Positions 18,569-29,775 of a stretch of 64,000 bases of DNA are shown piece by piece. Every line of letters starts with the position of its first letter. Position 1 is the stretch's first letter. This DNA comes from a bacterium (GTDB lineage: Bacteria > Pseudomonadota > Alphaproteobacteria > SP197). Position numbers and translations under genes: made by a program. The DNA lies in assembly GCA_028821455.1 (NCBI GenBank), contig JAPPGE010000047.1, positions 18,161-82,160 of the forward strand, given 5' to 3'. Below the pieces are notes generated by a model. That model did not search any database. It was not told the DNA's origin and saw only the letters and a list, made by a program, of their open reading frames with translations.

Positions 18569-20965
18569 ATGAGTGAATCCCAGTATCCGGTGCTGCCGTT
18601 GCGGGACATCGTCGTCTTTCCGAGCATGGTGGTGCCGCTCTTCGTCGGTCGTCAGAAGTCCGTGCGGGCGCTGCAGGAAGTCATGTCGGGCGACCGGCAG
18701 ATACTCCTGGTTGCCCAGAAGGATGGCTCCCAGGATGATCCGGACCCCGAGGACCTCTACGGTGTTGGCACCGTGTCGACCGTGCTGCAGCTCCTCAAGC
18801 TTCCCGACGATACCGTCAAGGTGCTCGTGGAAGGTTCACACCGGGCGGCAATCACCGGTTTCCTGCAGGACGATCAGTGCATCAGGGCTGCGGTATCTCC
18901 CTTCGAGGAGAGTGCATCCGACGAGGGCGAGCAACTGGCCCTTGCCCGCGCCGTGACAGCGCTCTTTGCCGACTACGTCAAGCTCGCCAAGAAGATCCCT
19001 CCCGAGGTCGTAACGTCTCTGGAACAGATCGACTCTCCGGCGAAACTGGTCGATACCGTCGCCTCTCATCTCACCATCCGGATCGCCGACAAGCAGGAAC
19101 TTCTCGAGGCCGAATCGGTGACACGGCGCCTGGAACGCGTCTATGCCCTCATTGAGGGCGAGATCTCCGTGCGCAAGGTGGAAAAGAAGATTCGTGGCCG
19201 CGTCAAGCAGCAGATGGAGAAGTCGCAACGCGAGTACTATCTCAATGAGCAGATGAAGGCGATTCAGAAGGAGCTCGGCGAAGGTGAGGATGGCCGTGAC
19301 GAGGTCGGCGAGTACGAGAGGAGGATCGATTCGACGAAGCTGTCGAAAGAGGCACGGGAACGGTCATTGGCCGAGGTCAAGAAGCTCCGCACCATGAGCC
19401 CGATGTCGGCCGAGGCAACGGTGGTCAGGAACTATCTCGACTGGATGCTGGGCATCCCGTGGAAGAAGCGCTCAAAGCTCAAGCGTGACATTACCAATGC
19501 CGAGGCCATTCTCGATGCCGATCACTTCGGTCTCGAGAAGGTCAAGGAAAGGATCGTCGAGTATCTTGCCGTCCAGGCGCGCTCGCGCAAGCTCAAGGGC
19601 CCGATCCTGTGTCTCGTCGGCCCCCCGGGGGTTGGCAAGACCTCGCTGGGCCGATCAGTCGCCAGGGCGACGGGACGCAGATTCGTGCGAATGTCACTGG
19701 GCGGCGTGCGCGACGAGGCGGAAATTCGCGGCCACCGCCGCACCTACATCGGTTCGATGCCGGGCAAGATCGTCCAGGGCATGAAAAAGGCAAAGACATC
19801 CAACCCTCTGTTCCTTCTCGACGAGGTTGACAAGCTTGGCAGCGACTGGCGGGGAGACCCGAGTTCTGCCCTGCTCGAGGTTCTCGATCCGGAGCAGAAC
19901 GTGTCGTTCAACGACCACTACCTTGAGGTGGACTACGACCTTTCCGATGTCATGTTCGTTACCACCGCCAATACCACCCGCATCCCCCAGGCCCTGCTTG
20001 ACCGCATGGAGGTGATTCGCCTTTCGGGCTACACCGAAGACGAGAAGGTGCGGATTGCCACCGACCATTTGATCGCCAAGCAGTTCAAGGCCCATGGTCT
20101 CAAGGACGGGGAGTGGTCGATTACCGAGGGCGCGCTTCGTGACGTGATCCGCTACTACACGCGGGAAGCCGGAGTACGCAATCTGGAACGGGAGATCGCG
20201 AATCTCCAGCGCAAGGCCGTCAAGCAGATCGTTGCCGGCGAGACGACGAAGGTCAAGGTGACGTCGCGCAATCTTGAGAAGTTCTCAGGCGTCAGGCGCT
20301 ACCGCTTCGGCGAAGTCGAATATGATGACATGGTGGGGATCACCAGTGGCCTCGCCTACACCGACACCGGAGGTGAACTGCTCTCCATCGAGGCAGTTGT
20401 GCTGCCCGGTCGTGGCAAGATGACCATCACCGGCAAGCTCGGGGACGTCATGCAGGAATCGGTTCAGGCGGCACGCAGCTACCTGCGCGCCCGCTCTACC
20501 GAATTCGGTCTCAAACCGACTGTCTTCGACAAGCGCGACATCCATGTCCATGTGCCGGAGGGTGCCACGCCGAAGGACGGACCGTCGGCGGGGATCGCCA
20601 TGTTCACCTCGATGCTCTCGGCTCTGACGGGGATTCCGGTCAAGCGGACTGTCGCCATGACCGGCGAGATCACGTTGAGGGGGCGTGTGCTTCCCATTGG
20701 CGGCCTCAAGGAGAAACTCCTCGCCGCCCACCGCAGCGCCATCGAGACCGTTCTCATCCCGCTGGAAAACGAAAAGGACCTCAAGGAGATTCCGGACAAC
20801 GTCAAACGGGGACTGAACATTGTCACCGTATCGTCGGTTGACGATGTCGTGCACGTGGCTCTCGCCGAGGCGCCGGTGCCGGTGGAATGGTCCGATTCCG
20901 ACGAGGAAGAGATGGAACGCATGGCGACCCATGTCGATGAAACCGAGGATGTGGTGACCCACTGA
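18569..20965 (+). CDS. lon: ATP-dependent protease Lon
   Basis: Lon degrades misfolded and short-lived regulatory proteins in the cytoplasm. The 798-residue protein has the N-terminal LAN domain ([20 protein letters not shown]), a coiled-coil region, an AAA+ module (Walker [10 protein letters not shown], Walker [12 protein letters not shown]), and the protease domain with the catalytic Ser in [12 protein letters not shown] and Lys in [12 protein letters not shown]. The length matches bacterial LonA, and the C-terminal tail is acidic. The 109-nt gap after clpX has no clear heat-shock promoter. Confidence 0.97.
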   Translation: MSESQYPVLPLRDIVVFPSMVVPLFVGRQKSVRALQEVMSGDRQILLVAQKDGSQDDPDPEDLYGVGTVSTVLQLLKLPDDTVKVLVEGSHRAAITGFLQDDQCIRAAVSPFEESASDEGEQLALARAVTALFADYVKLAKKIPPEVVTSLEQIDSPAKLVDTVASHLTIRIADKQELLEAESVTRRLERVYALIEGEISVRKVEKKIRGRVKQQMEKSQREYYLNEQMKAIQKELGEGEDGRDEVGEYERRIDSTKLSKEARERSLAEVKKLRTMSPMSAEATVVRNYLDWMLGIPWKKRSKLKRDITNAEAILDADHFGLEKVKERIVEYLAVQARSRKLKGPILCLVGPPGVGKTSLGRSVARATGRRFVRMSLGGVRDEAEIRGHRRTYIGSMPGKIVQGMKKAKTSNPLFLLDEVDKLGSDWRGDPSSALLEVLDPEQNVSFNDHYLEVDYDLSDVMFVTTANTTRIPQALLDRMEVIRLSGYTEDEKVRIATDHLIAKQFKAHGLKDGEWSITEGALRDVIRYYTREAGVRNLEREIANLQRKAVKQIVAGETTKVKVTSRNLEKFSGVRRYRFGEVEYDDMVGITSGLAYTDTGGELLSIEAVVLPGRGKMTITGKLGDVMQESVQAARSYLRARSTEFGLKPTVFDKRDIHVHVPEGATPKDGPSAGIAMFTSMLSALTGIPVKRTVAMTGEITLRGRVLPIGGLKEKLLAAHRSAIETVLIPLENEKDLKEIPDNVKRGLNIVTVSSVDDVVHVALAEAPVPVEWSDSDEEEMERMATHVDETEDVVTH

Positions 20966-20976
20966 CATTCCGGTGA

Positions 20977-21005
20977 TTGACGATGTGCGGGTCCGTCCCT
21001 AAAGT
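20977..21005 (+). promoter_or_regulatory. Promoter for the HU gene
   Basis: TTGACG (20977-20982), a 17-nt spacer and TAAAGT (21000-21005) lie 51 nt before the hup ATG. Spacing and sequence are good for a housekeeping promoter, and GGAGGATTGGAG serves as the ribosome-binding site further down. Confidence 0.55.
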
Positions 21006-21055
21006 CAGCCCCCGGGAAACCAACAACACGCGCCGCGGAGGATTGGAGAGCGTCA

Positions 21056-21331
21056 ATGAGGAAGAGTGATCTTGTCAGTACTGTCAGTGAATCCGCCGGC
21101 CTCTCCAAGGCCGACGCCGCCAGGGCCGTTGACGCGGTGTTCGACAGTATCACCGGTGCCCTCGCCAATGGCGACGATGTACGCCTGGTTGGCTTCGGCA
21201 CCTTTTTCGTGACCAAGCGTGCGGCATCGGTGGGGCGCAATCCGCGGACCAAGGAACCGATGACAATTCCGGCGAAGACCTTGCCCAAGTTCAAGGCGGG
21301 CCTCGCTCTCAAGGACGCCGTCGCATCGTAG
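21056..21331 (+). CDS. hup: DNA-binding protein HU
   Basis: HU is a small nucleoid protein that binds and bends DNA without strong sequence preference. The 91-residue protein starts MRKSDLVSTVSESAGLSKAD, contains VRLVGFGTFFVTKRAA and the arm motif VGRNPRTKEPM, and ends with the KFKAGLALKDAV helix. Its position directly after lon is conserved in many proteobacteria. It is HU rather than IHF because GRNPRT and the overall length match and ihfA is present separately. Confidence 0.95.
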   Translation: MRKSDLVSTVSESAGLSKADAARAVDAVFDSITGALANGDDVRLVGFGTFFVTKRAASVGRNPRTKEPMTIPAKTLPKFKAGLALKDAVAS

Positions 21332-21368
21332 CTCGCCGGATCCACCGGGGCGTGTGACGGCCCTTTAG

Positions 21369-21441
21369 GGGCGGTTAGCTCAGCAGGAAGAGCGACTGGT
21401 TTACACCCAGTAGGCCGGCGGTTCGAGCCCGTCACCGCCCA
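21369..21441 (+). tRNA. tRNA-Val (anticodon TAC), CCA not encoded
   Basis: The acceptor GGGCGGT/ACCGCCC, anticodon stem ACTGG/CCAGT with loop TTTACAC (anticodon TAC), and T-arm GGCGG-TTCGAGC-CCGTC (one G-T pair) form a normal cloverleaf with discriminator A. The next bases are CCG, not CCA, so the 3' end would need the CCA-adding enzyme. The other three tRNA genes here encode CCA. Confidence 0.95.
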
Positions 21442-21465
21442 CCGGGTTTCCGTGTCCGGCACTGC

Positions 21466-21494
21466 TTGACACACAGGGCCTTGTTGCCTAGACG
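21466..21494 (+). promoter_or_regulatory. Strong promoter for tRNA-Asp (possibly also nuo)
   Basis: A perfect TTGACA (21466-21471), a 17-nt spacer and TAGACG (21489-21494) stand 14 nt before the mature tRNA-Asp 5' end. No terminator is visible between the tRNA and nuoA, so transcription may continue into the nuo operon. Confidence 0.65.
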
Positions 21495-21508
21495 TAGCGC
21501 CGTTCTCC

Positions 21509-21585
21509 GGGGGTGTAGCTCAGTTGGTTAGAGTGCTGGCCTGTCACGCCAGAGGTCGCGGGTTCGAGTCCCGTCACTCCCGCCA
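21509..21585 (+). tRNA. tRNA-Asp (anticodon GTC)
   Basis: The acceptor GGGGGTG pairs with CACTCCC (one G-T pair). The anticodon loop CTGTCAC gives anticodon GTC, and T-arm CGGGTTCGAGTCCCG, discriminator G and encoded CCA follow. Discriminator G and the loop sequence are typical of tRNA-Asp. nuoA starts 45 nt later. Confidence 0.97.
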
Positions 21586-21630
21586 TATGTTCATGTCCGC
21601 TGACGGGTTCTGGCCGCGCAGGGAGCGCTC

Positions 21631-21996
21631 ATGACGGAGTTCCTTCTTGAGTACCTTGCGATCCTGGTCTTCCTGGGTCTGGCCATTGTCATGGCCGGAG
21701 CCATGGTGGGAGCCTCCTGGTTCATCGCCCACCAGAAACCTGACCCGGAAAAGCTGTCGGCCTACGAATGCGGCTTCGACGCCTTCGAGAATGCGCGAGG
21801 TCGCTTTGATGTCCGCTTCTATTTGGTAGCCATTCTCTTCATCATTTTCGACCTGGAGGTCGCCTTCCTGTTTCCGTGGGCGGTCTCGCTCCCGGAGATC
21901 GGCCTCTTCGGCTTTTGGTCCATGGTCGTGTTCCTCGCCGTTCTGACCATCGGATTCATCTACGAATGGCGCAAGGGAGCCCTCGAATGGGAGTAG
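21631..21996 (+). CDS. nuoA: NADH-quinone oxidoreductase subunit A
   Basis: NuoA is a small membrane subunit of complex I. The 121-residue protein has three membrane segments and the family motif [20 protein letters not shown] between the first two, followed by [21 protein letters not shown]. It opens a complete, uninterrupted nuoA-N cluster. Its last 10 nt overlap nuoB. Confidence 0.96.
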   Translation: MTEFLLEYLAILVFLGLAIVMAGAMVGASWFIAHQKPDPEKLSAYECGFDAFENARGRFDVRFYLVAILFIIFDLEVAFLFPWAVSLPEIGLFGFWSMVVFLAVLTIGFIYEWRKGALEWE

Positions 21997-22496
21997 AGGC
22001 AAGGGACGACTTTCCCCACCTGCTTGGCGCGGAAATCGAGGACAAGGGGTTTCTTGTGACGAATGTCGATCGCCTCGTGAACTGGGCGAGGACAGGAAGC
22101 CTGTGGCCCATGACCTTCGGGCTGGCCTGCTGCGGCGTGGAGATGATTCACGCCTACATGAGCCGTTACGATCTCGATCGTTTCGGCGTCATTCCCAGAG
22201 CGAGTCCCAGACAGTCGGATGTGATGATCGTGGCCGGCACCCTGTGCAACAAGATGGCGCCGGCACTGCGCAAGCTCTACGACCAGATGCCTGAACCGCG
22301 CTGGGTCATTTCCATGGGTTCGTGTGCCAACGGGGGTGGTTACTATCATTATTCCTACTCCGTCGTGCGCGGCTGTGATCGCATCATTCCAGTCGATGTC
22401 TATGTCCCGGGCTGTCCGCCCACCGCCGAGGCCCTGGTGTATGGCATCCTGCAGCTGCAGAAGAAGATTCGCCGGACCGGCACGATCAGGCGCTGA
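21987..22496 (+). CDS. nuoB: NADH-quinone oxidoreductase subunit B
   Basis: NuoB carries cluster N2, the last iron-sulfur cluster before quinone. The 169-residue protein has the ligands in LACCGVEM (adjacent cysteines), a further Cys in [11 protein letters not shown] and another in [12 protein letters not shown] chose the ATG at 21987, which overlaps the nuoA end by 10 nt; the longer frame upstream is a shadow of nuoA. Confidence 0.96.
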   Translation: MGVEARDDFPHLLGAEIEDKGFLVTNVDRLVNWARTGSLWPMTFGLACCGVEMIHAYMSRYDLDRFGVIPRASPRQSDVMIVAGTLCNKMAPALRKLYDQMPEPRWVISMGSCANGGGYYHYSYSVVRGCDRIIPVDVYVPGCPPTAEALVYGILQLQKKIRRTGTIRR

Positions 22497-22511
22497 CGGG
22501 ACGTCCATCTG

Positions 22512-23105
22512 ATGTCTGAGACCCTGAAGGAGATCGGCGCAGCCGCGCGATCGCGCCATGGGAACAGCGTCGGCGGCCTCGTTTTTCACGCCGGACAGGC
22601 CACTCTCCATGCCGCAACACCGGACATCATCAGTCTCCTCACGTGGCTGCGTGACGACACCAGCTGCCGCTTCCGGCAGCTGGTCGATCTCACGGCCGTC
22701 GATCGTCCGGAGGACGAGAAGCGTTTCAGCGTGGTCTACAACCTGCTCAGTCTGCAGCACAACCTCCGGCTGCGCGTCGCCGTTGCAGTGGCCGAGGACG
22801 AGGACGTGCCGTCGTGCTTCCCGGTTTTCAGCGCCGCCCTGTGGCTCGAACGTGAGGTCTGGGACATGTACGGCATACGTTTCCAGGGCCATCCGGACCT
22901 GCGTCGCATTCTCACCGACTACGGCTTCGAGGGCCATCCGCAACGCAAGGACTTTCCGCTCACAGGTCATGTCGAGATGCGATATGACGAGGAACAGAAG
23001 CGGGTGATCTACGAGCCCGTGAAACTCACCCAGGCCTTCCGGAACTTCGAGGGCATGTCGCCCTGGGAAGCAGCTGGCATGCCCGGTATGGCGAAAGATG
23101 GCTGA
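22512..23105 (+). CDS. nuoC: NADH-quinone oxidoreductase subunit C
   Basis: NuoC is part of the peripheral arm connecting to NuoD. The 197-residue protein has the 30-kDa subunit signature [20 protein letters not shown] around residue 115, followed by [15 protein letters not shown]. It is separate from NuoD, not fused as in E. coli. Its end overlaps the nuoD start by 8 nt. Confidence 0.95.
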   Translation: MSETLKEIGAAARSRHGNSVGGLVFHAGQATLHAATPDIISLLTWLRDDTSCRFRQLVDLTAVDRPEDEKRFSVVYNLLSLQHNLRLRVAVAVAEDEDVPSCFPVFSAALWLEREVWDMYGIRFQGHPDLRRILTDYGFEGHPQRKDFPLTGHVEMRYDEEQKRVIYEPVKLTQAFRNFEGMSPWEAAGMPGMAKDG

Positions 23106-24276
23106 AGTCGATATCAGGACGACAACCATCAACTTCGGTCCCCAGCATCCGGCGGCCCACGGTGTCCTGCGCCTGGTCCTGGAGATGGACGGTGAAGTGG
23201 TCGAGCGGGCCGACCCGCATATCGGACTGCTGCACCGTGGTACTGAAAAACTGATCGAGTACAAGACATGGCTTCAGGCGGTTCCCTACTTCGACCGCCT
23301 CGATTACGTCTCACCGATGTGTCTCGAACATGCCTATGCACTCGCCGTGGAAACACTCCTCCAGATCGAGGTGCCGCCGCGCGGTCAGTATGTGCGTGTG
23401 CTGTTCTCCGAGATCACGCGATTGCTCAATCATCTGCTCAACGTCACCACGTTCGCCATGGATGTGGGCGCCTTGACTCCGGCGTTGTGGGCCTTCGAGG
23501 AACGCGAAAAGCTCATGGAGTTTTATGAAAGGGCCTCGGGTGCGCGCATGCACGCGGCATGGTTCCGTCCAGGCGGCGTTGCCCGGGATCTTCCCGGCGG
23601 TCTCGAGAGCGATATCGAAAGCTACGTTGATACGCTCCCTCGGGTCATCGGTGACATTGAGCACCTGCTCAACGAGAACCGCATCTTCAAGCAACGCACC
23701 GTGGATATCGGTGGGGTCTCGGTCGAGGATGCCATCGACTGGGGGTTTTCGGGGCCCATGCTGCGGAGTGCAGGCGTCCCCTGGGACCTTCGCAAGGCGC
23801 AGCCCTATGACGTCTACGACAGGATGGAGTTCGATGTGCCGGTGGGCTCGACCGGAGACTGCTTTGAGCGCTACATGTGCCGCATCGAGGAAATGCGCCA
23901 GTCCATTCGCATCATCCGACAGTGCATTGCCGACATGCCTACCGGCCCGGTGATGACCGCTAATCCCAAGGTTGCACCACCATCGCGGGCCGACATGAAA
24001 CAGTCGATGGAAGCACTCATCCACCACTTCAAGCTCTTCACCGAGGGCTATCATGTCCCCGAAGGCGAAACCTACAGGGCCGTGGAGGCGCCCAAGGGCG
24101 AGTTTGGCGTCTACATCGTCTCCGACGGCTCCAACAGGCCCTACCGGTGCCGTATCCGGGCGCCAGGATTTCTTCACCTCGCCGCCACCGACCACCTGTG
24201 CAAGGGTCACATGCTGGCGGATGCTGCGGCGATTGTCGGCAGCATGGACATCGTGTTCGGGGAAATCGATCGATGA
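23098..24276 (+). CDS. nuoD: NADH-quinone oxidoreductase subunit D
   Basis: NuoD (49-kDa subunit) forms much of the quinone-binding pocket. The 392-residue protein has [20 protein letters not shown] at the start (a conserved quinone-site histidine lies in HPAAH), [15 protein letters not shown], the [19 protein letters not shown] region, and the C-terminal [19 protein letters not shown]. Both ends overlap neighbours, with the nuoE ATG inside its stop. Confidence 0.96.
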   Translation: MAEVDIRTTTINFGPQHPAAHGVLRLVLEMDGEVVERADPHIGLLHRGTEKLIEYKTWLQAVPYFDRLDYVSPMCLEHAYALAVETLLQIEVPPRGQYVRVLFSEITRLLNHLLNVTTFAMDVGALTPALWAFEEREKLMEFYERASGARMHAAWFRPGGVARDLPGGLESDIESYVDTLPRVIGDIEHLLNENRIFKQRTVDIGGVSVEDAIDWGFSGPMLRSAGVPWDLRKAQPYDVYDRMEFDVPVGSTGDCFERYMCRIEEMRQSIRIIRQCIADMPTGPVMTANPKVAPPSRADMKQSMEALIHHFKLFTEGYHVPEGETYRAVEAPKGEFGVYIVSDGSNRPYRCRIRAPGFLHLAATDHLCKGHMLADAAAIVGSMDIVFGEIDR

Positions 24277-24884
24277 GTCTGGCCCGCGGACGTCCAGGTG
24301 CGTCGGAACACCAGCCGGACACGTTCACCTTCTCGAAGACCAATCTGGAGGAGGCAGAGCGGATCATGGCTCGGTACCCGCAGGGCCGGACTGCAAGTGC
24401 GGTCATGCCCTTGCTTGATCTCGCCCAGCGCCAGGCGGGCTGGGTGCCTGTCGCCGCCATGGACACGGTGGCCGACATGCTCGCCATGCCGCGCATCCGG
24501 GTCTACGAAGTGGCCACTTTCTACACGATGTTCAACCTGGAGCCGGTGGGACGCTATCTCGTCCAGGTCTGCACGACCACGCCCTGCATGCTGCGCGACA
24601 GCGATGCCATCGTGGAGGCCTGCCGCAGCCGGCTTGGAATCGATTTCGACGAAACCACGCCCGACGGCCTCTTCACGCTGAAGGAAGTTGAGTGTCTCGG
24701 CGCATGCGTCAATGCACCGATGGTGCAGATCAACGATGACTACTACGAGGATCTCGATGCCGGCAGCATGGTTGCCGTCCTGGACGCGCTCGCCAGAGGC
24801 GATAGGCCGCAGTCGGGACCTCAGGCCGGCCGTCACGCATCGGAACCGCAGTCGGGTCCCCGAACGCTCACCGGTGGAGACTAA
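24273..24884 (+). CDS. nuoE: NADH-quinone oxidoreductase subunit E
   Basis: NuoE (24-kDa subunit) carries the off-path [2Fe-2S] cluster N1a. The 203-residue protein has the four-cysteine thioredoxin-like motif: [11 protein letters not shown], then [14 protein letters not shown]. The upstream extension of the frame is a shadow of nuoD, so I use the ATG at 24273. The C-terminal ~25 residues are low complexity, with PQSGP repeated 13 residues apart, and look like a lineage-specific tail. Confidence 0.94.
   Translation: MSLARGRPGASEHQPDTFTFSKTNLEEAERIMARYPQGRTASAVMPLLDLAQRQAGWVPVAAMDTVADMLAMPRIRVYEVATFYTMFNLEPVGRYLVQVCTTTPCMLRDSDAIVEACRSRLGIDFDETTPDGLFTLKEVECLGACVNAPMVQINDDYYEDLDAGSMVAVLDALARGDRPQSGPQAGRHASEPQSGPRTLTGGD
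24807..24859 (+). repeat. Short direct repeat in the nuoE 3' end
   Basis: CCGCAGTCGGGACC (24807-24820) recurs as CCGCAGTCGGGTCC (24846-24859), one mismatch in 14 and a 39-nt period. The repeat is in frame and gives PQSGP twice, 13 residues apart, in the tail of NuoE. A small in-frame duplication is the simplest reading. Confidence 0.5.
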
Positions 24885-24887
24885 GCC

Positions 24888-26177
24888 ATGCTGCAGGACC
24901 AGGATCGCATCTTCACCAACCTTTACGGCTTCGAGAGCCCGTCCCTGGACGCTGCGAAGAAGCGGGGAGACTGGGACAACACGGCCGGCCTGCTGGCGCG
25001 GGGTGCGAGCGACATCATCAACGAAATCAAGGCTTCGGAGTTACGCGGCCGGGGCGGCGCGGGATTCCCGACCGGTCTCAAGTGGTCGTTCATGCCGGCC
25101 GAGCGTCCTGTCGGCCAACCGGCCTTTCTCGTGGTGAACGCGGACGAGAGCGAGCCTGGTACGTGCAAGGACCGCGACATCATCCGCCATGATCCCCACA
25201 AGCTCATCGAGGGTTGTCTTGTTGCGGGCTTCGCCATGCGCGCGACTGCGGCCTACATCTATATCCGTGGCGAGTTCGTGAACGAGGCGAGGGTACTCCA
25301 GGCTGCAATCGACGAGGCGCTGGAGGCCGGTCTTATCGGACGCAATGCCTGCGGTTCGGGATATGACTTCGACATCCATCTCCACCGCGGAGCCGGAGCC
25401 TACATCTGCGGAGAGGAAACGGCACTCCTCGAGAGTCTCGAAGGCAAGAAGGGCATGCCGCGCCTCAAGCCGCCGTTTCCGGCCATGGCCGGCCTTTACG
25501 GATGTCCTTCGACCATCTCCAATGTCGAGACAGTGGCCGTGGCGCCGACGATCTTGCGCCGCGGGGCCTCATGGTTTGCCGGCCTCGGCGAACCGAAGAA
25601 CACGGGCACCAAGATCTTCTGCATATCCGGTCACGTCAACGAACCCTGCAATGTCGAGGAGGAAATGGGAATTCCCCTCAAGGAACTCATCGAACGTCAT
25701 GCGGGGGGCGTCAGGGGAGGCTGGGACAATCTTCTTGCCGTCATCCCGGGCGGTTCTTCCGTTCCCCTCATTCCGAGGTCGGTCTGCGACAACGTGGCGA
25801 TGAATTTCGATCGTCTGAGTGAAGTGCAATCGGGCCTTGGCACGGCTGCGGTCATCGTCATGGATCGTTCCACCGACATAGTCCGGGCCATTTGGCGGCT
25901 GTCGAAGTTCTATCACCACGAGAGTTGTGGTCAGTGTACGCCGTGTCGTGAAGGGACCGGCTGGATGATGCGGGTTCTCGGGCGCATGATCGAAGGCAGG
26001 GCGGAATCCGCTGAGATCGACATGCTGCAGGAGGTCACGACCCAGATAGAAGGCCACACCATCTGCGCCCTCGGTGATGCCGCAGCATGGCCGATCCAGG
26101 GTCTGATACGCCATTTCCGCCCGGAACTGGAACGGCGAATCGAGGACTGCCGCCGGAACGCCCGGCAGGCTGCGTGA
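24888..26177 (+). CDS. nuoF: NADH-quinone oxidoreductase subunit F
   Basis: NuoF (51-kDa subunit) binds NADH, FMN and cluster N3. The 429-residue protein has the NADH-binding glycine-rich [16 protein letters not shown], the FMN-binding [33 protein letters not shown], and the 4Fe-4S motif [15 protein letters not shown] with a later Cys in [10 protein letters not shown]. The stop at 26177 sits 5 nt before the nuoG ATG. Confidence 0.97.
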   Translation: MLQDQDRIFTNLYGFESPSLDAAKKRGDWDNTAGLLARGASDIINEIKASELRGRGGAGFPTGLKWSFMPAERPVGQPAFLVVNADESEPGTCKDRDIIRHDPHKLIEGCLVAGFAMRATAAYIYIRGEFVNEARVLQAAIDEALEAGLIGRNACGSGYDFDIHLHRGAGAYICGEETALLESLEGKKGMPRLKPPFPAMAGLYGCPSTISNVETVAVAPTILRRGASWFAGLGEPKNTGTKIFCISGHVNEPCNVEEEMGIPLKELIERHAGGVRGGWDNLLAVIPGGSSVPLIPRSVCDNVAMNFDRLSEVQSGLGTAAVIVMDRSTDIVRAIWRLSKFYHHESCGQCTPCREGTGWMMRVLGRMIEGRAESAEIDMLQEVTTQIEGHTICALGDAAAWPIQGLIRHFRPELERRIEDCRRNARQAA

Positions 26178-26182
26178 CGGTC

Positions 26183-28237
26183 ATGAAGGAGACGGTATCC
26201 ATCACGATCGACGGCGTCGAAATCGAAGTCGATCGCCGCTTGAGCCTGCTGCAGGCCTGTGAACTGGCCGGGGCGGAAGTTCCGCGCTTTTGCTTTCACG
26301 ACAGGTTGTCAATTGCCGGTAACTGCCGAATGTGCCTTGTCGAGGTGGCGAAAGCGCCCAAGCCGGTCGCATCGTGTGCCCAGTCGCTCATGGACGGCAT
26401 GGTGGTTTCCACGAGAAGTGCGGTGGCGCGCAAGGCCCAAAGGAGCGCGATGGAGTTCCTGCTTATCAACCACCCTCTGGATTGTCCGATCTGCGATCAG
26501 GGAGGAGAGTGTGACCTGCAGGACCAGGCCATGGGATATGGCGCCGGAATCAGCCGTTACGGGGAACAGAAGCGATCGGTGGCTGAGAAAAACTTCGGGC
26601 CCCTGATCAAGACTTCGATGACACGCTGCATTCACTGTACACGCTGCATCCGCTTTCTCGACGAGGTCGCCGGTGTACCGGCCCTGGGCGCCACCGGACG
26701 CGGCGAGTCGATGGAGATCACCAACTACATCGAACAGGGCATCGCCAGCGAGCTGTCCGGCAACATCATTGACCTGTGCCCGGTGGGGGCGCTCACGTCT
26801 GGACCCTACGCTTTCGTGGCACGACCCTGGGAGCTTGTGACAACGGAATCTGTCGATGTGATGGATGCCACCGGCAGCAACGTGCGCGTCGACTCCAGAG
26901 GTCGGGAAGTGCTGCGTGTCCTGCCGCGCCTGCACGAGGACATCAACGAGGAGTGGATCTCCGACAAGACCCGCTTTGCCATCGACGGTCTTGTCCGGCG
27001 ACGGCTCGACCGGCCATGGATGCGAGGAAGGGAGGGACTTGGAGAGGTCTCCTGGGAACAGGCCCTCGGCGCGGCCTCGCAACGTCTCGAAAACCGCGAT
27101 GCGACACGAGTCGCCGCCATCGCCGGTGACCTCGTCGATTGCGAGACTCTGTTCGCCATGAAGCGACTGATGGCTGCCATCGGCTCTCCGCACATGGACT
27201 GCCGCCAGGATGGCATGGCCGCCGATCCCACTGTGCGCGCCTCCTGGCTCCTCAACAGCACGATCGCCGGTATCGAGGATGCCGATGCCTGCCTGCTGAT
27301 CGGCGCCCTGCCGCGCCGCGAGGCGGCTATCGTCAATGCCCGGCTGAGGAAACGCTGGCTTGCCGGCGGGTTCTCCGTTGCCAGTGTCGGGCCCGTTGAC
27401 GATCACTCCTATCCCGTGAAGGAACTGGGCAACCTGACCGACGCATTGCGTCGTATCGAAGCTGGCGAGTCGCCCTTCCCCGGTGCTGCGAACCCACTGG
27501 TGATTGCCGGCAAGGGCGCGCTGGCGCGAGACGACGGGGAGGCGGTGCTGGGCGCTGCAGCACGCATCGCCGATGCACTGGGCGCCGTTCACGGGGACTG
27601 GAACGGATTCGGTGTCCTCAACGTGGCAGCATCGAGGGTTGGCGGTCTCGACCTCGGATTCGTGCCCGCAGCGGGTGGTTTCGACACCGCCGGCATACTC
27701 GCCGGCGCGGGATCGGCGGTCGATACGGTCATTCTGCTGGGTGCCGACGAAATCGACACCTCGAATCTCGCTGGCGCCTTTGTCATCTACATCGGCCATC
27801 ACGGCGATCGGGGCGCCGCCGTTGCCGATGTCATCCTGCCGGCGGCGGCATGGACGGAGAAGGACGCCACTTACGTCAATCTCGAGGGACGGCCGCAGCG
27901 CGCGCAGCGTGCCGTGTTCCCGCCTGGCGAGGCCCGTGAGGACTGGCGCATCCTGCGCGCCCTTTCCGGACACCTCGGAATGCCGCTTCCCTTCGACGAT
28001 CTTGACAGCTTACGCCAGGAGATGACGGGAGAGGTGCCGCACCTCGGCGCCATTGACACGATTACGCCGGCGGCCTGGCAATCCTTCGGCTCCACCCGGG
28101 ACATGTCGGATGAGCCCTTCCTGCCGGCCATTGGCAACTTCTACCGAACCTGCACGATCAGCCGCGCTTCGCCGACCATGAGTCTTGCCACGAATGCCTT
28201 TCCTTCCGGCGTGCAGCAGAGTGCGTCATGCAGCTGA
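26183..28237 (+). CDS. nuoG: NADH-quinone oxidoreductase subunit G
   Basis: NuoG (75-kDa subunit) carries several iron-sulfur clusters. The 684-residue protein has the N-terminal 2Fe-2S ferredoxin ligands ([20 protein letters not shown]), the [19 protein letters not shown] motif, the [16 protein letters not shown] motif and a later [16 protein letters not shown]. The rest is a degenerate molybdopterin-oxidoreductase domain, as usual. The length matches the alphaproteobacterial/mitochondrial form rather than the longer E. coli one. A GTG at 26174 is an alternative start; the ATG at 26183 gives the standard N-terminus. It overlaps nuoH by 10 nt. Confidence 0.95.
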   Translation: MKETVSITIDGVEIEVDRRLSLLQACELAGAEVPRFCFHDRLSIAGNCRMCLVEVAKAPKPVASCAQSLMDGMVVSTRSAVARKAQRSAMEFLLINHPLDCPICDQGGECDLQDQAMGYGAGISRYGEQKRSVAEKNFGPLIKTSMTRCIHCTRCIRFLDEVAGVPALGATGRGESMEITNYIEQGIASELSGNIIDLCPVGALTSGPYAFVARPWELVTTESVDVMDATGSNVRVDSRGREVLRVLPRLHEDINEEWISDKTRFAIDGLVRRRLDRPWMRGREGLGEVSWEQALGAASQRLENRDATRVAAIAGDLVDCETLFAMKRLMAAIGSPHMDCRQDGMAADPTVRASWLLNSTIAGIEDADACLLIGALPRREAAIVNARLRKRWLAGGFSVASVGPVDDHSYPVKELGNLTDALRRIEAGESPFPGAANPLVIAGKGALARDDGEAVLGAAARIADALGAVHGDWNGFGVLNVAASRVGGLDLGFVPAAGGFDTAGILAGAGSAVDTVILLGADEIDTSNLAGAFVIYIGHHGDRGAAVADVILPAAAWTEKDATYVNLEGRPQRAQRAVFPPGEAREDWRILRALSGHLGMPLPFDDLDSLRQEMTGEVPHLGAIDTITPAAWQSFGSTRDMSDEPFLPAIGNFYRTCTISRASPTMSLATNAFPSGVQQSASCS

Positions 28238-29256
28238 TCGGTGAGTGGATCTGGCACCTCGTCCTGGTGCTGCTTGCCATCGTGGCGATCCTCGTTCCGC
28301 TCCTTGTGAGCGTTGCCTTTCTCACCTATGCGGAACGCAAGGTCATGGCGGCGATGCAATTGCGCCGTGGTCCGAACATCGTTGGCCCTTTCGGGCTGCT
28401 TCAGCCCTTTGCCGATGCCGGCAAGCTGCTGCTGAAGGAAACCATCATTCCCGCAGGCGCCAACCGTGTCATCTTCATCCTCGCGCCGATGGTCACCTTC
28501 GTCATCGCCATGGTGGGATGGGCCGTGATTCCCCTCGGTGAGAGCTCTTCGGGAGTCTGGACTCTCGCCAACATCAACGTCGGTATCCTCTATCTCTTTG
28601 CCGTTTCGTCGCTCGGTGTCTATGGCATCATCATGGCGGGCTGGGCTTCGAATTCGCGCTATGCCTTCCTCGGAGCCCTGCGCTCGGCGGCGCAGATGGT
28701 CTCCTACGAGGTGTCGATCGGCTTTGTCCTTGTCGCCGTTCTCGTGTGTGTCGGCTCACTCAATCTTGCCGACATCGTGCGCTCCCAGAGCGGCGGATTC
28801 TGGTCGTGGTACATCGTGCCGCTGTTTCCGCTCTTCGTGATCTTCTTCATTTCGGCGCTGGCGGAGACGAACCGGGCGCCCTTTGATCTGCCGGAGGCGG
28901 AATCGGAACTCGTTTCCGGCTACAACGTGGAATACTCGGCCATGACCTTCGCCCTGTTCTTCATGGGCGAATATGCCAACATGGTTCTTCTTTCGGGGCT
29001 CGCCACCACACTCTTCCTGGGGGGCTGGCTGCCGCCCTTCGAGGGACCGTGGCTGGACTGGATTCCCGGGCCTGTGTGGTTTCTTCTCAAGACGGCCCTC
29101 ATGCTCTTCGTCTTCATCTGGGTAAGAGCAACATTTCCGCGATACCGCTATGATCAGCTGATGCGCCTTGGATGGAAGGTGTTCCTTCCGCTTTCCCTGG
29201 CGGCGGTTGTGGTGGTGGCCGGTGCACTGCAGGTGTTCGGATGGCTGCCCCGATGA
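28228..29256 (+). CDS. nuoH: NADH-quinone oxidoreductase subunit H
   Basis: NuoH joins the peripheral and membrane arms and contributes to the quinone channel. The 342-residue protein has about eight membrane segments and the motifs [36 protein letters not shown], and [20 protein letters not shown], the most conserved loop in the family. Its ATG lies inside the nuoG end. Confidence 0.97.
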   Translation: MQLIGEWIWHLVLVLLAIVAILVPLLVSVAFLTYAERKVMAAMQLRRGPNIVGPFGLLQPFADAGKLLLKETIIPAGANRVIFILAPMVTFVIAMVGWAVIPLGESSSGVWTLANINVGILYLFAVSSLGVYGIIMAGWASNSRYAFLGALRSAAQMVSYEVSIGFVLVAVLVCVGSLNLADIVRSQSGGFWSWYIVPLFPLFVIFFISALAETNRAPFDLPEAESELVSGYNVEYSAMTFALFFMGEYANMVLLSGLATTLFLGGWLPPFEGPWLDWIPGPVWFLLKTALMLFVFIWVRATFPRYRYDQLMRLGWKVFLPLSLAAVVVVAGALQVFGWLPR

Positions 29257-29278
29257 CACCCAGGCTGGAGGACAAGCG

Positions 29279-29767
29279 ATGACCGCTCTCGGCCGTGTGG
29301 TTCGCACGTTGCTGCTCGCGGAACTGGTCGCCGGATTGATGAGGACGTTCAGCTACCTCTTCCGGAGACGCGCGACCATCAACTACCCTTTCGAGAAGGG
29401 ACCGTTGTCCCCACGCTTCCGCGGGGAGCATGCCCTGCGGCGCTATCCCAACGGCGAGGAGCGATGCATCGCCTGCAAACTGTGCGAGGCCATCTGCCCG
29501 GCCCAGGCGATCACCATCGAGGCGGAGCCGCGTGAGGACGGCAGTCGCCGCACCACGCGCTATGACATCGACATGACAAAGTGCATCTATTGCGGGTTCT
29601 GCGAGGAGGCCTGTCCGGTAGACGCCATTGTCGAGGGGCCGAACTTCGAGTTTGCCACGGAAACCCGCGAGGAACTGCTCTATGACAAGGAACGGCTTCT
29701 CGCCAACGGCGATCGCTGGGAGAAGGAAATCGCGGCGCGGCTTGCCGCCGATGCCCCCTACAGGTGA
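29279..29767 (+). CDS. nuoI: NADH-quinone oxidoreductase subunit I
   Basis: NuoI holds clusters N6a and N6b in two ferredoxin-like motifs, [12 protein letters not shown] and [12 protein letters not shown]. The 162-residue protein also shows [21 protein letters not shown] ahead of the clusters, typical of the family, and [16 protein letters not shown] behind them. I use the ATG at 29279 after a GGAGG site; the open frame extends upstream only as a shadow of nuoH. Confidence 0.97.
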   Translation: MTALGRVVRTLLLAELVAGLMRTFSYLFRRRATINYPFEKGPLSPRFRGEHALRRYPNGEERCIACKLCEAICPAQAITIEAEPREDGSRRTTRYDIDMTKCIYCGFCEEACPVDAIVEGPNFEFATETREELLYDKERLLANGDRWEKEIAARLAADAPYR

Positions 29768-29775
29768 CAGGCTCC

